Shown: positions 1 through 5,990 of the stretch, piece by piece
Layout of the letters: each line of letters opens with the position of its first letter
Position numbering within the stretch: position 1 is the first letter of the stretch
DNA from: an uncultured Pseudomonadota bacterium
Lineage (GTDB): Bacteria; Pseudomonadota; Gammaproteobacteria; Burkholderiales; Eutrophovitaceae
Length of the DNA stretch: 9,771 bases
Assembly: GCA_937983055.1 (NCBI GenBank)
Contig: CALJLA010000291.1
Location: forward strand, 1-9,771
Reading direction: 5' to 3'
Position numbers and translations under genes: made by a program
Notes under the pieces: model-generated
What the model was told of the DNA's origin: nothing
Databases searched by the model: none
Seen by the model: the letters and a program-made list of their open reading frames with translations, nothing else

Positions 1-785
1 AGATGCACGGCGACCGCCGGCCGGCCGAAGCCCGCCACATCCGCCAGCCACGGCCCGGCCCATAGCGTCTGCACCGCCATGTTCACCGCCTGGAACAGCG
101 TGGTCGCGGCGGCCAGCCGCCAGAAAACCGGCGACGCGAACACCTGCGCGACGCCGGCAAGCTGTTCCGACAGGCGTTCGTGCCGACCGGCGGTTTCGCG
201 CTCCGGCACGATGAAGTACACCGCCAGCGCCGCGGCGAACGTCGCCACGCCGGCGATGCGGAACACGCCGCGCCAGTCGGTGAACTGCAGCAACGCCTCC
301 ACCGGCGCGGTGGCGCCGATCGCGCCCAGCCCGCCGGCAAACAGGATCCAGCCGTTCATCGCCGGCAGGCGCGACAGCGGAAACCACAGGGTGAACAACT
401 TGATGCTCGACATCAGCCCCGCCGCAACGCCAAGGACGATCAGCGCGCGTCCCGCGATCAGGCCCGACAGCCCGTCCGCCGAGGAGAACACCAGCGCGCC
501 GCTGCCGGCGGCAAGCAGCAGCGTGGCGTTGGTACGGCGCGGGCCAAAGCGGTCGAGCAGCACGCCCACCGGAATCTGGAACGCCGCGAACGCCAGGAAG
601 TACGCCGCGGTGAGCAGCCCGAGATCGGCCGCCGACAGGCCGAAGTCCGCCACCAAGTTCGGCGAGATGATGGCGTTGACGCTGCGATACAGATAGGAAA
701 GGAAATAGGCCGCCGCGAACGGCAGGAACACGCTGAGTGCGACGCCGGCCGGCGGCGCCGTGTCGACGGCGCGCGGTGACGTCAT
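1..785 (-). CDS. MFS transporter (partial, C-terminus beyond window)
   Basis: Reading the minus strand from the ATG at 785 gives an open frame of 261 codons that runs off the left edge, so the C-terminal part is missing. The protein alternates hydrophobic helices with short loops. It has the loop 2-3 signature of the major facilitator superfamily, seen as GVLLDRFGPRR at about residues 74-84, after a first helix around residues 15-33. MFS proteins are inner-membrane secondary transporters; the substrate cannot be told from this part. Its ATG overlaps the TGA of the upstream holin-like gene (ATGA, 782-785), which suggests one transcript and translational coupling. Family assignment is firm; specificity is unknown. 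Confidence 0.9.
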   Translation of the reverse strand, partial: MTSPRAVDTAPPAGVALSVFLPFAAAYFLSYLYRSVNAIISPNLVADFGLSAADLGLLTAAYFLAFAAFQIPVGVLLDRFGPRRTNATLLLAAGSGALVFSSADGLSGLIAGRALIVLGVAAGLMSSIKLFTLWFPLSRLPAMNGWILFAGGLGAIGATAPVEALLQFTDWRGVFRIAGVATFAAALAVYFIVPERETAGRHERLSEQLAGVAQVFASPVFWRLAAATTLFQAVNMAVQTLWAGPWLADVAGFGRPAVAVH

Positions 786-1165
786 TCGATGCGCCGGATC
801 GTGACTTTGTTGTAGCCGATGAGCGTGTTGACGATGAAGCTGAAGACCGCCACGAACAGCGCGACGAAGAAGCCCGACCAGAAACCTGCGACCAGAAAAC
901 CGGGCACCAGCCATGCCACCAGCAGCAGCATCAGCGCATTGATCACCAGCACGAAGAAGCCCAGCGTCACCACCGACAGCGGCAGGGTGAGCAGCACCAG
1001 CGCCGGCCGCACGAAGGTGTTGACCAACCCGAGCAGCAGCCCCGACACGAACAATGCCTGCGCCGTGGCAAAGGCGATGCCGTCGAACAGCGCATCCGCC
1101 ACCCACAATGACAGCGTATTGACGCCCCAGAACACCAGGAACCGGACGAGATCGATCGAGCGCAT
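782..1165 (-). CDS. Phage holin family 4_2 / YvlD-type membrane protein
   Basis: This is a 127-residue, very hydrophobic protein with about four transmembrane helices and a short basic tail (KVTIRRIE). The N-terminal LVRFLVFWGVNTLSLWVADAL, the central GLVNTFVRPALVLLTLPLSV and the later INALMLLLVAWLVPGF fit the Phage_holin_4_2 (PF04020, formerly DUF360, YvlD-like) family. In bacteria this is usually a chromosomal inner-membrane protein of unknown role, not a phage lysis holin, and no phage genes are nearby. It precedes the MFS gene with a 4-bp overlap. No good Shine-Dalgarno sequence is visible before the ATG at 1165. Its first five codons are repeated about 170 bp upstream within the adjoining repeat region. 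Confidence 0.85.
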   Translation of the reverse strand: MRSIDLVRFLVFWGVNTLSLWVADALFDGIAFATAQALFVSGLLLGLVNTFVRPALVLLTLPLSVVTLGFFVLVINALMLLLVAWLVPGFLVAGFWSGFFVALFVAVFSFIVNTLIGYNKVTIRRIE

Positions 1166-1191
1166 GGGCGAATGATAAAGGATAGGGGCCT

Positions 1192-1226
1192 GGCACTAGG
1201 CGCTGGAAGCTAGGCACTAGGCGCTA
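1192..1226. repeat. Tandem heptamer array, left arm
   Basis: Five consecutive 7-bp units read GGCACTA, GGCGCTG, GAAGCTA, GGCACTA, GGCGCTA. The consensus is GGCRCTA. The array is the left arm of a large imperfect inverted repeat: 1213-1228 pairs with 1260-1275 at 14 of 16 positions. Confidence 0.85.
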
Positions 1227-1271
1227 GGAAAAGGCGGCGCGCAAAGCGCGCCACAAACACCTAGAGCCTAG
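1226..1271 (+). repeat. 46-bp hairpin module, copy 1
   Basis: The module contains a perfect 7-bp stem, GGCGCGC at 1236-1242 and GCGCGCC at 1246-1252, closed by an AAA loop. It ends in the first CTAG heptamers. It matches copy 2 at 44 of 46 positions, with differences only at the seventh base and just after the hairpin. No T-run follows the stem, so it is not a standard terminator. Confidence 0.9.
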
Positions 1272-1309
1272 CGCCTGTTGCATGGTGCCTAGCTCCTGGC
1301 CTCTGGCCT
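1261..1309. repeat. Tandem heptamer array, right arm
   Basis: Seven 7-bp units read CTAGAGC, CTAGCGC, CTGTTGC, ATGGTGC, CTAGCTC, CTGGCCT, CTGGCCT. They are the reverse-complement type of the left-arm heptamer (CTAGYGC against GCRCTAG) and decay with distance from the hairpin. This makes a cruciform-capable structure with the left arm. Confidence 0.75.
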
Positions 1310-1322
1310 CTTCGCTATGTCG

Positions 1323-1336
1323 TCGATCGAGCGCAT
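1323..1336. repeat. Duplicate of the holin-like gene start
   Basis: TCGATCGAGCGCAT here is identical to 1152-1165, which is the start codon plus the next codons (MRSI) of the minus-strand holin-like gene. Weaker similarity continues for about 20 bp on the 5' side of that gene. The copy has no continuing reading frame. Together with the hairpin module it suggests a partial direct duplication of the region. Confidence 0.75.
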
Positions 1337-1362
1337 ATGGCGAACGGAAAATAAGATGCTCC

Positions 1363-1408
1363 AGGAAACGGCGGCGCGCAAAGCGCGCCTCAAACACCTA
1401 GAGCCTAG
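1363..1408 (+). repeat. 46-bp hairpin module, copy 2
   Basis: This is the second copy of the GC hairpin module with the same 7-bp stem and AAA loop, 44 of 46 bases identical to copy 1. It is followed by further CTAG heptamers (CTAGAGC, CTAGTGC, CTAGCGC at 1398-1418). It lacks the left heptamer arm: it sits 26 bp after the duplicated gene-start sequence, whereas copy 1 sits 60 bp after. Confidence 0.9.
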
Positions 1409-1474
1409 TGCCTAGCGCCTGGACCTGTCGCTGTTAAGCTTCCTGCCTCTGCGCCTCCACTTCCTCCGCACCAG

Positions 1475-2413
1475 ATGACCACCACCCTGCCCCGTTCGAT
1501 GTGGGCATTGCTCGCCCTGCTCACGCTGTTCTGGGGGCTGAACTGGCCGATGATGAAGCTCGCGCTCGGCGAACTGCCGGTGTGGACGTTTCGCGGCGCG
1601 TGCGTGGCGACGGGCGCGATAGGCCTGTTCCTGATCGCGCGCGCCAGCGGGTTTCCGATCCGCGTGCCGCCCGGCCAGTGGCCGAGGCTGCTGGCGACCG
1701 CTTTTTTCAACGTGACGCTGTGGAACGTGCTGATCGCCCATGGCCTGACCTACCTGCCGGCGGGGCGCAGCGCGATTCTCGCCTACACCATGCCGGTGTG
1801 GGTGGTGCTGCTGTCCATCTTCGTGCTGGGCGAGCCGCTCACCCGCCGCCGGCTCGCCGGGCTTGCGCTCGGCTTGTGCGGCATGTTGCTGCTGATGGGC
1901 ACCGAACTGGCCGCGCTGCGGAGCGCCCCGGTCGGCGCGCTGCTCGTGCTTGGCGCCGCGCTTTCATGGGCGATCGGCACGGTGCTGATGAAGCGCTATC
2001 CGACCACGCTGCCGACCACCTCGTTTGTCGCCTGGCAGCTTGCCGCCGGCGGTCTGCCGGTGGTGCTCGGCGCGCTGGCGTTCGACTGGGGCGAGTGGCG
2101 GCCGATCGGCTGGCAGGCCACCGTCGGGCTCACCTATAACATGTTCATCGCGTTCATTTTCTGTCACTGGGCCTGGTTCAAGATCGCCACCTCTGCCCCG
2201 GCCGGGGTGGCGGCGCTGTCGACCATGCTGATTCCGGTGGTGGGCGTGCTCAGCGGCATGCTGGTGCTGGGCGAAGAGCAGGGTTGGCCGGAGTTTTCGG
2301 CGCTGCTGCTGGTGACATTGGCCCTGGCGACAGTGCTGGTGCCACCACGGCGCGGCCCGACACCGGCCGCCACCGATGCTGCGGCCTCGCGCCGTTCCGG
2401 TCACGCGGCCTGA
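1475..2413 (+). CDS. EamA/DMT-superfamily transporter
   Basis: The 312-residue protein has about ten transmembrane helices in two EamA repeats. The first repeat opens with the typical LLALLTLFWGLNWPMMKLAL, and the second begins near residue 155 with LVLGAALSWAIGTVLMKR. The motif LAYTMPVWVVLLSIFVLGEPL near residues 102-122 and its second-repeat counterpart STMLIPVVGVLSGMLVLGEE near residue 250 are diagnostic. Such proteins are inner-membrane exporters of amino acids, purines or other metabolites; the substrate here is unknown. The start at 1475 has no Shine-Dalgarno sequence, and an in-frame ATG at 1499 is a possible alternative. It diverges from the holin/MFS pair across the repeat region. 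The tail is hydrophilic and Ala/Arg rich. Confidence 0.9.
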   Translation: MTTTLPRSMWALLALLTLFWGLNWPMMKLALGELPVWTFRGACVATGAIGLFLIARASGFPIRVPPGQWPRLLATAFFNVTLWNVLIAHGLTYLPAGRSAILAYTMPVWVVLLSIFVLGEPLTRRRLAGLALGLCGMLLLMGTELAALRSAPVGALLVLGAALSWAIGTVLMKRYPTTLPTTSFVAWQLAAGGLPVVLGALAFDWGEWRPIGWQATVGLTYNMFIAFIFCHWAWFKIATSAPAGVAALSTMLIPVVGVLSGMLVLGEEQGWPEFSALLLVTLALATVLVPPRRGPTPAATDAAASRRSGHAA

Positions 2414-2428
2414 GGCAGCACCGGCCGT

Positions 2429-2457
2429 CGGCCTAAAGATTGCTAGTAATCAGGCCG
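2429..2457. promoter_or_regulatory. Imperfect inverted repeat between transporter and transglycosylase
   Basis: CGGCCT (2429-2434) pairs with AGGCCG (2452-2457), and inside it GATT (2438-2441) pairs with AATC (2448-2451), leaving an AAA bulge and a 6-base loop containing CTAG. It lies 15 bp after the transporter stop. It could be a weak terminator or an operator; there is no T-run after it. Confidence 0.35.
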
Positions 2458-2491
2458 TTAGCCTGTGGAGATGGTTTTCGGTCTTGTCGCC

Positions 2492-3103
2492 ATGACGGTC
2501 AAAATCGCCCAACTCGCCGCGCTCGCCGGCCTGATGGCCGCTGCGCCCGCAATTGCAGACATCTACCGCCATGTGGATGCCAACGGCGTCGTACATTACA
2601 CGAACGTGCCGATGGACAGCCGCTTCAAGGTGCATCGCAAGCTGGGCGAGGAAAGCCAGGTGGCGGACACCCTGGCGGCGGAAGTCCGCCAGGTCGACCC
2701 CAAGGCCCGTCAGCGTTTCGACAAGACCATCCGCGCGGCCGCCCGCGCCAACCGGCTCGAGCCGGCATTGATCCATGCGGTGATTTCGGCGGAATCGGCC
2801 TACAACCCGTTTGCCCGCTCGAAGAAAGGCGCCACCGGCCTGATGCAGCTGATGCCGGCGACCGCCAAGCGCTACGGCGTGCGCAACCTGCTCGACCCGG
2901 TGCAGAACATCCATGCCGGCGCCCGCTATCTGCGCGACCTGATGGACATGTTCGACAACGACCTCAAGCTGGTCCTGGCCGCCTACAACGCCGGCGAGAA
3001 CGCGGTGCTGCGCGCCGGGCGGCGCGTCCCCGAGTACAGCGAGACGATGACCTACGTGCCGCGGGTCATCAACTACTACCAGCGCTACCGCACCAGCCTG
3101 TAG
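2492..3103 (+). CDS. Secreted lytic transglycosylase (SLT domain) with N-terminal DUF4124
   Basis: The protein cleaves peptidoglycan glycan strands in the periplasm, as inferred from its SLT/lysozyme-like fold. From ATG 2492 it has 203 residues: a Sec signal peptide (about 1-22, ending APAIA), a DUF4124-like segment (DIYRHVDANGVVHYTNVP, 23-40), then an SLT domain from about residue 75. The catalytic Glu is E101 in ISAESAYNP, followed by the family motifs GLMQLMPATAKRYGV and AYNAGENAV, and the end motif TMTYVPRVINYY. Upstream in-frame starts exist at GTG 2465 and ATG 2471, but they add hydrophobic residues before the signal peptide, so 2492 is preferred. No strong Shine-Dalgarno precedes any of the three. 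Domain calls are firm; the start is less certain. Confidence 0.9.
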   Translation: MTVKIAQLAALAGLMAAAPAIADIYRHVDANGVVHYTNVPMDSRFKVHRKLGEESQVADTLAAEVRQVDPKARQRFDKTIRAAARANRLEPALIHAVISAESAYNPFARSKKGATGLMQLMPATAKRYGVRNLLDPVQNIHAGARYLRDLMDMFDNDLKLVLAAYNAGENAVLRAGRRVPEYSETMTYVPRVINYYQRYRTSL

Positions 3104-3253
3104 CCCCCGCCTCCGCTACGGGTGATAGCATTACGCGCACCCGGCATGCCGAGAGCATGCGCACTGCGGCCTGCCGGACGTGCTTCGGCTGCGCCCGGCG
3201 ACGACGACGCCACCCATCGAGCCCAGCGCAGTCATTCTGTACTGACGTGCGGC

Positions 3254-3270
3254 CCCGCGGCTTGCGCGGG
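3254..3270 (+). other. GC-rich hairpin upstream of the four-cysteine gene
   Basis: CCCGCG (3254-3259) and CGCGGG (3265-3270) form a 6-bp stem with loop GCTTG. It lies 67 bp before the next start codon within the 234-bp gap 3104-3337, which holds no other convincing feature. It could be a leader structure or a weak terminator; there is no T-run. Confidence 0.3.
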
Positions 3271-3337
3271 CACTGACCGCGGGGGACCGGCCGACGGGCG
3301 CGCGGTGCTGCCCCGCAACCTTGAGGAAACGACGCTC

Positions 3338-3625
3338 ATGGCAATTCCTTCCCCGGTCAGCGATTGCTTCCTCTGCGGCGGACCTGCCGACACCGCCATC
3401 GTTCAGCATCCCAAATCGCGTCGCTACTACTGCCTGCGCGGCGGCTGCGGCGAATACCGCATCACCTACGACGCCATCGATCTGCTGGTGCGCGGCCCGG
3501 CGTCGGCCAGGACGCGGCTCGCCGACCAGGCAAGAAGCGCCCATGCCGAGAACCTGGCACTGTCGATCGACCTGGCGCGCGATGGCAGCATCGAGGCCCG
3601 GCCGATACCGGTTGATCTGCCCTGA
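3338..3625 (+). CDS. Small protein with CxxC...CxxxxC cysteines, unknown function
   Basis: The start at 3338 is chosen because TTGAGGAAAC, a good Shine-Dalgarno, ends 8 bp upstream. The frame is also open back to 3122, but that extension has no ribosome site and an arginine-rich, shadow-like composition. The 95-residue product has C10, C13, C32 and C37 (CFLCGG, then YYCLRGGCGEYRIT), a spacing that could bind zinc in a ribbon-like fold. The rest looks like a short helix region (AIDLLVRGPASARTRLADQARSAHAENLAL) and ends in a strand-like SIEARPIPVDLP. I do not recognise the family. A DNA/RNA-binding or metal-binding role would be a guess. It may be transcribed alone; both flanking genes are also on the plus strand. 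Confidence 0.7.
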   Translation: MAIPSPVSDCFLCGGPADTAIVQHPKSRRYYCLRGGCGEYRITYDAIDLLVRGPASARTRLADQARSAHAENLALSIDLARDGSIEARPIPVDLP

Positions 3626-3633
3626 CGGGGCAG
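3617..3633 (+). terminator. Weak hairpin at the stop of the four-cysteine gene
   Basis: CTGCCC (3617-3622) and GGGCAG (3628-3633) form a perfect 6-bp stem whose loop contains the TGA stop. No T-run follows directly, so it would be a poor intrinsic terminator. Confidence 0.3.
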
Positions 3634-3874
3634 GGCGTCCCGGTCAGAAAAACGAAACACGCCGGTAATCACGCTGTCATCCGGCAGCGCTAGCCTCCTG
3701 CACTGGCAATCGGGCGCCCGGTAAGCCGGGGCGGAAGGCATCCACTGAGCTGTCAGCAACCGTTCTCGTGTCGGGCGCGCCGCGCGCAATCGGATGGGTT
3801 TCTTGCCTCCCCTCGCGGCGACCGTCCGGGCAGCATCGGTCATGCAGCCGCGGCAACAGGGCGGACGTCGCGCG

Positions 3875-4678
3875 ATGGATCGCAGTAATCTGCCGATCAA
3901 GGTCCGGTCGATCTTCCTGTCCGACATTCACCTCGGCACGCGCGCCTGCCAGGCCGAGCGGCTGCTGGAATTCATGCGCGCCTACGAATGCGACCACTTG
4001 TTCCTGGTGGGCGACATCATCGACTTCTGGGGCATGAGCCGCGGCGTGTACTGGACTGCCGCACAGAACACCGTCATTCAGAAGATTCTCAAGCGTGCGC
4101 GCCACGGCGTGAAGGTGGTCTACGTGCCGGGCAATCACGACGAGGTCGCGCGCGAGCATGTCGGCACCTCGTTCGGCGACATTCTCGTGGTGCAGGAATA
4201 CCTGCACACCGGCGCCGACGGCACGCGCTACCTGCTGATCCACGGCGACGAGTTCGACCAGGTCACCCGCTACCACCGCTGGCTGGCGGTGCTCGGCGAT
4301 CATGCCTATGCGCTCGCGGTACGCGTCAACATGCTCCTGTCGTGGATGCGCCGCACGCTCGGCATCGCCGGCTACTGGTCGCTTGCCGGATACGCCAAGC
4401 GCAAGGTGAAGAAGGCGCTCACCTTCATCTACGATTTCGAAGCCTCGGTGGCCAGGCACGCCCGCGAGCGCGGCGTCGACGGCGTCATCTGCGGGCACAT
4501 CCACGCCGCGGCCATGCGCACCGTCGACAACGTCCTCTACGTGAACTGCGGCGACTGGGTCGACAGCTGCACCGCCATCGTCGAGCACATTGACGGCCGG
4601 CTCGAGCCGGTGCAATGGGCGCAGGGCGCCGACCTGGCAGCCTCAAGCGAACACCGGGGTCAGGCCTATACTTTATAG
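3875..4678 (+). CDS. LpxH-like metallophosphoesterase (UDP-2,3-diacylglucosamine diphosphatase family)
   Basis: The protein carries the full set of calcineurin-like phosphoesterase metal motifs: DIH (D17, H19), GD (46-47), GNHD (86-89), H123 in IHGDEFD, and GHIH (207-210). The sequence FLSDIHLGTRACQAERLLEF and the long insertion with YWSLAGYAKRKVKKA match the LpxH-like proteins of proteobacteria. LpxH hydrolyses UDP-2,3-diacylglucosamine in lipid A synthesis at the inner membrane, but this longer subgroup is not proven to do so, so no symbol is given. Start 3875 is chosen for homolog-like length (267 residues) and a GGGCGGA sequence 9 bp upstream; ATGs at 3842 and 3794 are in frame. Its last nine residues (EHRGQAYTL) and stop are largely encoded by the left inverted repeat of the adjacent transposase unit. 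Confidence 0.88.
   Translation: MDRSNLPIKVRSIFLSDIHLGTRACQAERLLEFMRAYECDHLFLVGDIIDFWGMSRGVYWTAAQNTVIQKILKRARHGVKVVYVPGNHDEVAREHVGTSFGDILVVQEYLHTGADGTRYLLIHGDEFDQVTRYHRWLAVLGDHAYALAVRVNMLLSWMRRTLGIAGYWSLAGYAKRKVKKALTFIYDFEASVARHARERGVDGVICGHIHAAAMRTVDNVLYVNCGDWVDSCTAIVEHIDGRLEPVQWAQGADLAASSEHRGQAYTL
4656..4678 (+). repeat. Left 23-bp inverted repeat of the RAYT unit
   Basis: This 23-bp sequence, beginning GGGGTCAGGCC and ending TTTATAG, is the exact reverse complement of 5623-5645. Within it CTATA and TATAG can form a small hairpin with loop CTT. It contains both the TAG stop of the phosphoesterase (4676-4678) and the TAA stop of the transposase on the other strand (4673-4675). Confidence 0.95.
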
Positions 4679-5599
4679 CTCGACGGCCAGTTGCCGGAGG
4701 ACCTCGTCCGCCGCGCCCGACTCCATCTCCGTCTGGATCTGCGCCACCCGGCCGATGGTCACGCCGGCCAGGCCGGCAACCTCGCGCAGGCTCAGGTTGG
4801 CCCGCCGCCGCAGCAGATACACCGCATGCTTGAACGCAAGCCCGCTGTCGCGCCGCAGCGCCGCGGACTGGGTGATGCCGTGAGCCCTCGCCACTGCTCG
4901 CAGCACCGTCTCGGCGCCGGGTCGCGCCGGAGCAAGTTCTTTTCGCGATACGCCCTTCGATGCTTTGCCCGCCGCCCGCTTTCGCATCTGGGCACAAAAC
5001 GCGTCGGAACCCAGAAACACCTGCCCCTTCAGCATCGGCCAGGGCGAGGGCCTGCCCGTCCCCTGCGCGACAAACCGCCCATAAGCCCGTCGCGCAGCCG
5101 CCCCTTCGCCGAACAGCGCCAGTACGCGGTCAGCGGCCAGCCACGGCGGACAGGGTACCGCGCCGACGGTGGGCCCGTAGCTGCTCCAGTGCCAGTCCTC
5201 GGCCGAATGCGCCATTCCCGCGCGCACCGGGTTCAGCACCACGTACCGGCACAGCTCCAGCAGGTAGCTGTCCTTATCGACGAGAATCGACTTGTAACGC
5301 CCCTGCAGCACATGCCCGACCCGGCCGTGGCGGCGGTTGAACGCCTGGGTATACACGCCGTTGAGCCGGCGCATGCCCTTTACCAGGTTGGGCTCCGGCG
5401 TTTCAACCAGCAGGTGATAGTGATTGCCCATCAGGCAGAAGGCATACAGCACCCAGCCCTGCTGCAGCACCTCCTTGCCGAGCAGATCGAGAAAGACGAA
5501 GCGGTCGCTGTCGTCTTCGAAGATCGGCTCCTGTCGGTCGCCGCGGGCGGTGACGTGGTAGAAGGCGCCGGGGAATTCCAGCCGAAGGGGGCGTGCCAT
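4673..5599 (-). CDS. REP-associated tyrosine transposase (RAYT, Y1/HUH family)
   Basis: The 308-residue protein is a single-strand DNA HUH endonuclease of the Y1_Tnp family. It starts with the typical MARPLRLEFPGAFYHVTARG. It has the metal-binding HYH at residues 60-62 in CLMGNHYHLLVETP, the conserved GHVLQGRYKSILVD at 95-108, and the catalytic tyrosine Y119 in CRYVVLNPVRAGM. The C-terminal 80 residues contain a DnaA-C-like helix-turn-helix (AVYLLRRRANLSLREVAGLAGVTIGRVAQI) that many long RAYTs carry. All key residues are present, so the enzyme may be active. Family members bind and cleave REP-type palindromes; the flanking inverted repeats are the natural candidates. No Shine-Dalgarno is visible before the ATG. 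Its stop overlaps the neighbouring phosphoesterase stop within the left repeat. Confidence 0.95.
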   Translation of the reverse strand: MARPLRLEFPGAFYHVTARGDRQEPIFEDDSDRFVFLDLLGKEVLQQGWVLYAFCLMGNHYHLLVETPEPNLVKGMRRLNGVYTQAFNRRHGRVGHVLQGRYKSILVDKDSYLLELCRYVVLNPVRAGMAHSAEDWHWSSYGPTVGAVPCPPWLAADRVLALFGEGAAARRAYGRFVAQGTGRPSPWPMLKGQVFLGSDAFCAQMRKRAAGKASKGVSRKELAPARPGAETVLRAVARAHGITQSAALRRDSGLAFKHAVYLLRRRANLSLREVAGLAGVTIGRVAQIQTEMESGAADEVLRQLAVEL

Positions 5600-5600
5600 A

Positions 5601-5644
5601 GGGTCAGACTACGCCTGCCCGCCTATAAAGTATAGGCCTGACCC
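5601..5644. repeat. Bipartite palindrome at the 5' end of the RAYT gene
   Basis: GGGTCAG (5601-5607) pairs with CTGACCC (5638-5644), and inside it GCCTATA (5621-5627) pairs with TATAGGC (5631-5637) around an AAG loop. A 13-base one-sided bulge lies between the two stems. The minus strand has GTAG in this bulge, the tetranucleotide often read by RAYTs beside a hairpin. The left end of the unit lacks the outer arm, so the ends are not symmetric. Confidence 0.65.
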
Positions 5645-5645
5645 C
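5623..5645 (-). repeat. Right 23-bp inverted repeat of the RAYT unit
   Basis: This is the exact reverse complement of 4656-4678, 24 bp upstream of the RAYT start codon. On the minus strand it contains TATACT, a good -10 hexamer that could help express the transposase, although no convincing -35 sequence was found. Confidence 0.95.
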
Positions 5646-5948
5646 AGGAATTCCCTTGCATAGCGTACGCACCCGCTCTTGAGTTCTGAAACGAGCCTTC
5701 GCTTATCGGCTTTCCCCATCACCTAACGCGCTGCCCGGAAACCCCTTTCCATCGGTTTTTCAGCCAGCGCAATCGCCCGCAGTCCGTCCTTCGAAACCGC
5801 GAAGTCCGTGCCGACACGTTACAAGCCGTAAAAAGTTTTAAGCCGCGATAGATGAACGGCCCGCGGCCGTGATAGAAATCGCGCCGGGATGTTCGGGTAC
5901 GCCGCGACAGCGCCCGATAACGGTGCGGCGTTCTGACCGTTCCCTTCA
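5646..5948. other. Non-coding stretch with several hairpins
   Basis: No credible gene was found; the 105-codon minus-strand frame here is arginine-rich and shadow-like. The sequence holds CTTCG/CGAAG (5789-5804), a two-tier stem at 5844-5883 (CGCGAT/ATCGCG around ACGGCC/GGCCGT) and AACGGT/ACCGTT (5919-5941). It also has an AT-rich patch (5828-5841) unlike its surroundings. It may hold a structured leader or small RNA, but no promoter or terminator pair was identified. Confidence 0.5.
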
Positions 5949-5990
5949 ATGCAGTCCTTCCAACCCTGCTTTCTATCGGAGCACACCTGT

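Larger units (their letters stand above)
1166..1474. other. Repeat-rich intergenic region without a gene
   Basis: These 309 bp lie between the divergent holin-like and EamA genes and contain no credible coding frame. They hold tandem degenerate heptamers (GGCRCTA reading right at 1192-1226; the complement type CTAGCGC at 1261-1309 and 1398-1425), two copies of a 46-bp hairpin module, and a 14-bp copy of the holin gene start. No clear sigma-70 promoter was found for either flanking gene, although both presumably start from here or from further upstream. Confidence 0.85.
4656..5645. mobile_element. REPtron-like unit: RAYT gene between 23-bp inverted repeats
   Basis: A single Y1 transposase gene lies between perfect 23-bp inverted repeats, giving a unit of about 990 bp. 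Solitary RAYT genes flanked by inverted REP-type palindromes are known as REPtrons and are often domesticated. No target-site duplication is seen at the borders, as expected for HUH enzymes. The left border lies inside the 3' end of the phosphoesterase gene, so the unit appears to have arrived after that gene, changing its tail. Confidence 0.8.

Noticed and set aside
782..1165. Prophage signal suggested by a holin-family protein
   Set aside because: Holin 4_2/YvlD-type proteins are widespread chromosomal membrane proteins, and no other phage gene is in the window.
1192..1425. Possible CRISPR array because of regular repeats
   Set aside because: Repeat units are 7 bp and contiguous, with no spacers of constant length and no cas genes.
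2438..2451. GATTGCTAGTAATC resembles a conserved 16S rRNA segment
   Set aside because: The match is short and nothing around it resembles rRNA; it is explained by the local palindrome.
3122..3337. N-terminal extension of the four-cysteine protein from GTG 3122
   Set aside because: The extension has no ribosome site and an Arg/Ala/Pro shadow-like composition, whereas ATG 3338 has a good Shine-Dalgarno.
3270..3340. Stretch resembling part of a cobalamin riboswitch (GCTGCCCCGCAAC with an ACCGGCC nearby)
   Set aside because: The elements are in the wrong order, the B12 box is missing and the downstream gene has no link to cobalamin or its transport.
4650..5651. Target-site duplication around the RAYT unit
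   Set aside because: The bases just outside the two repeats (AACACC and AGGAAT) do not match, and HUH transposases do not create such duplications.
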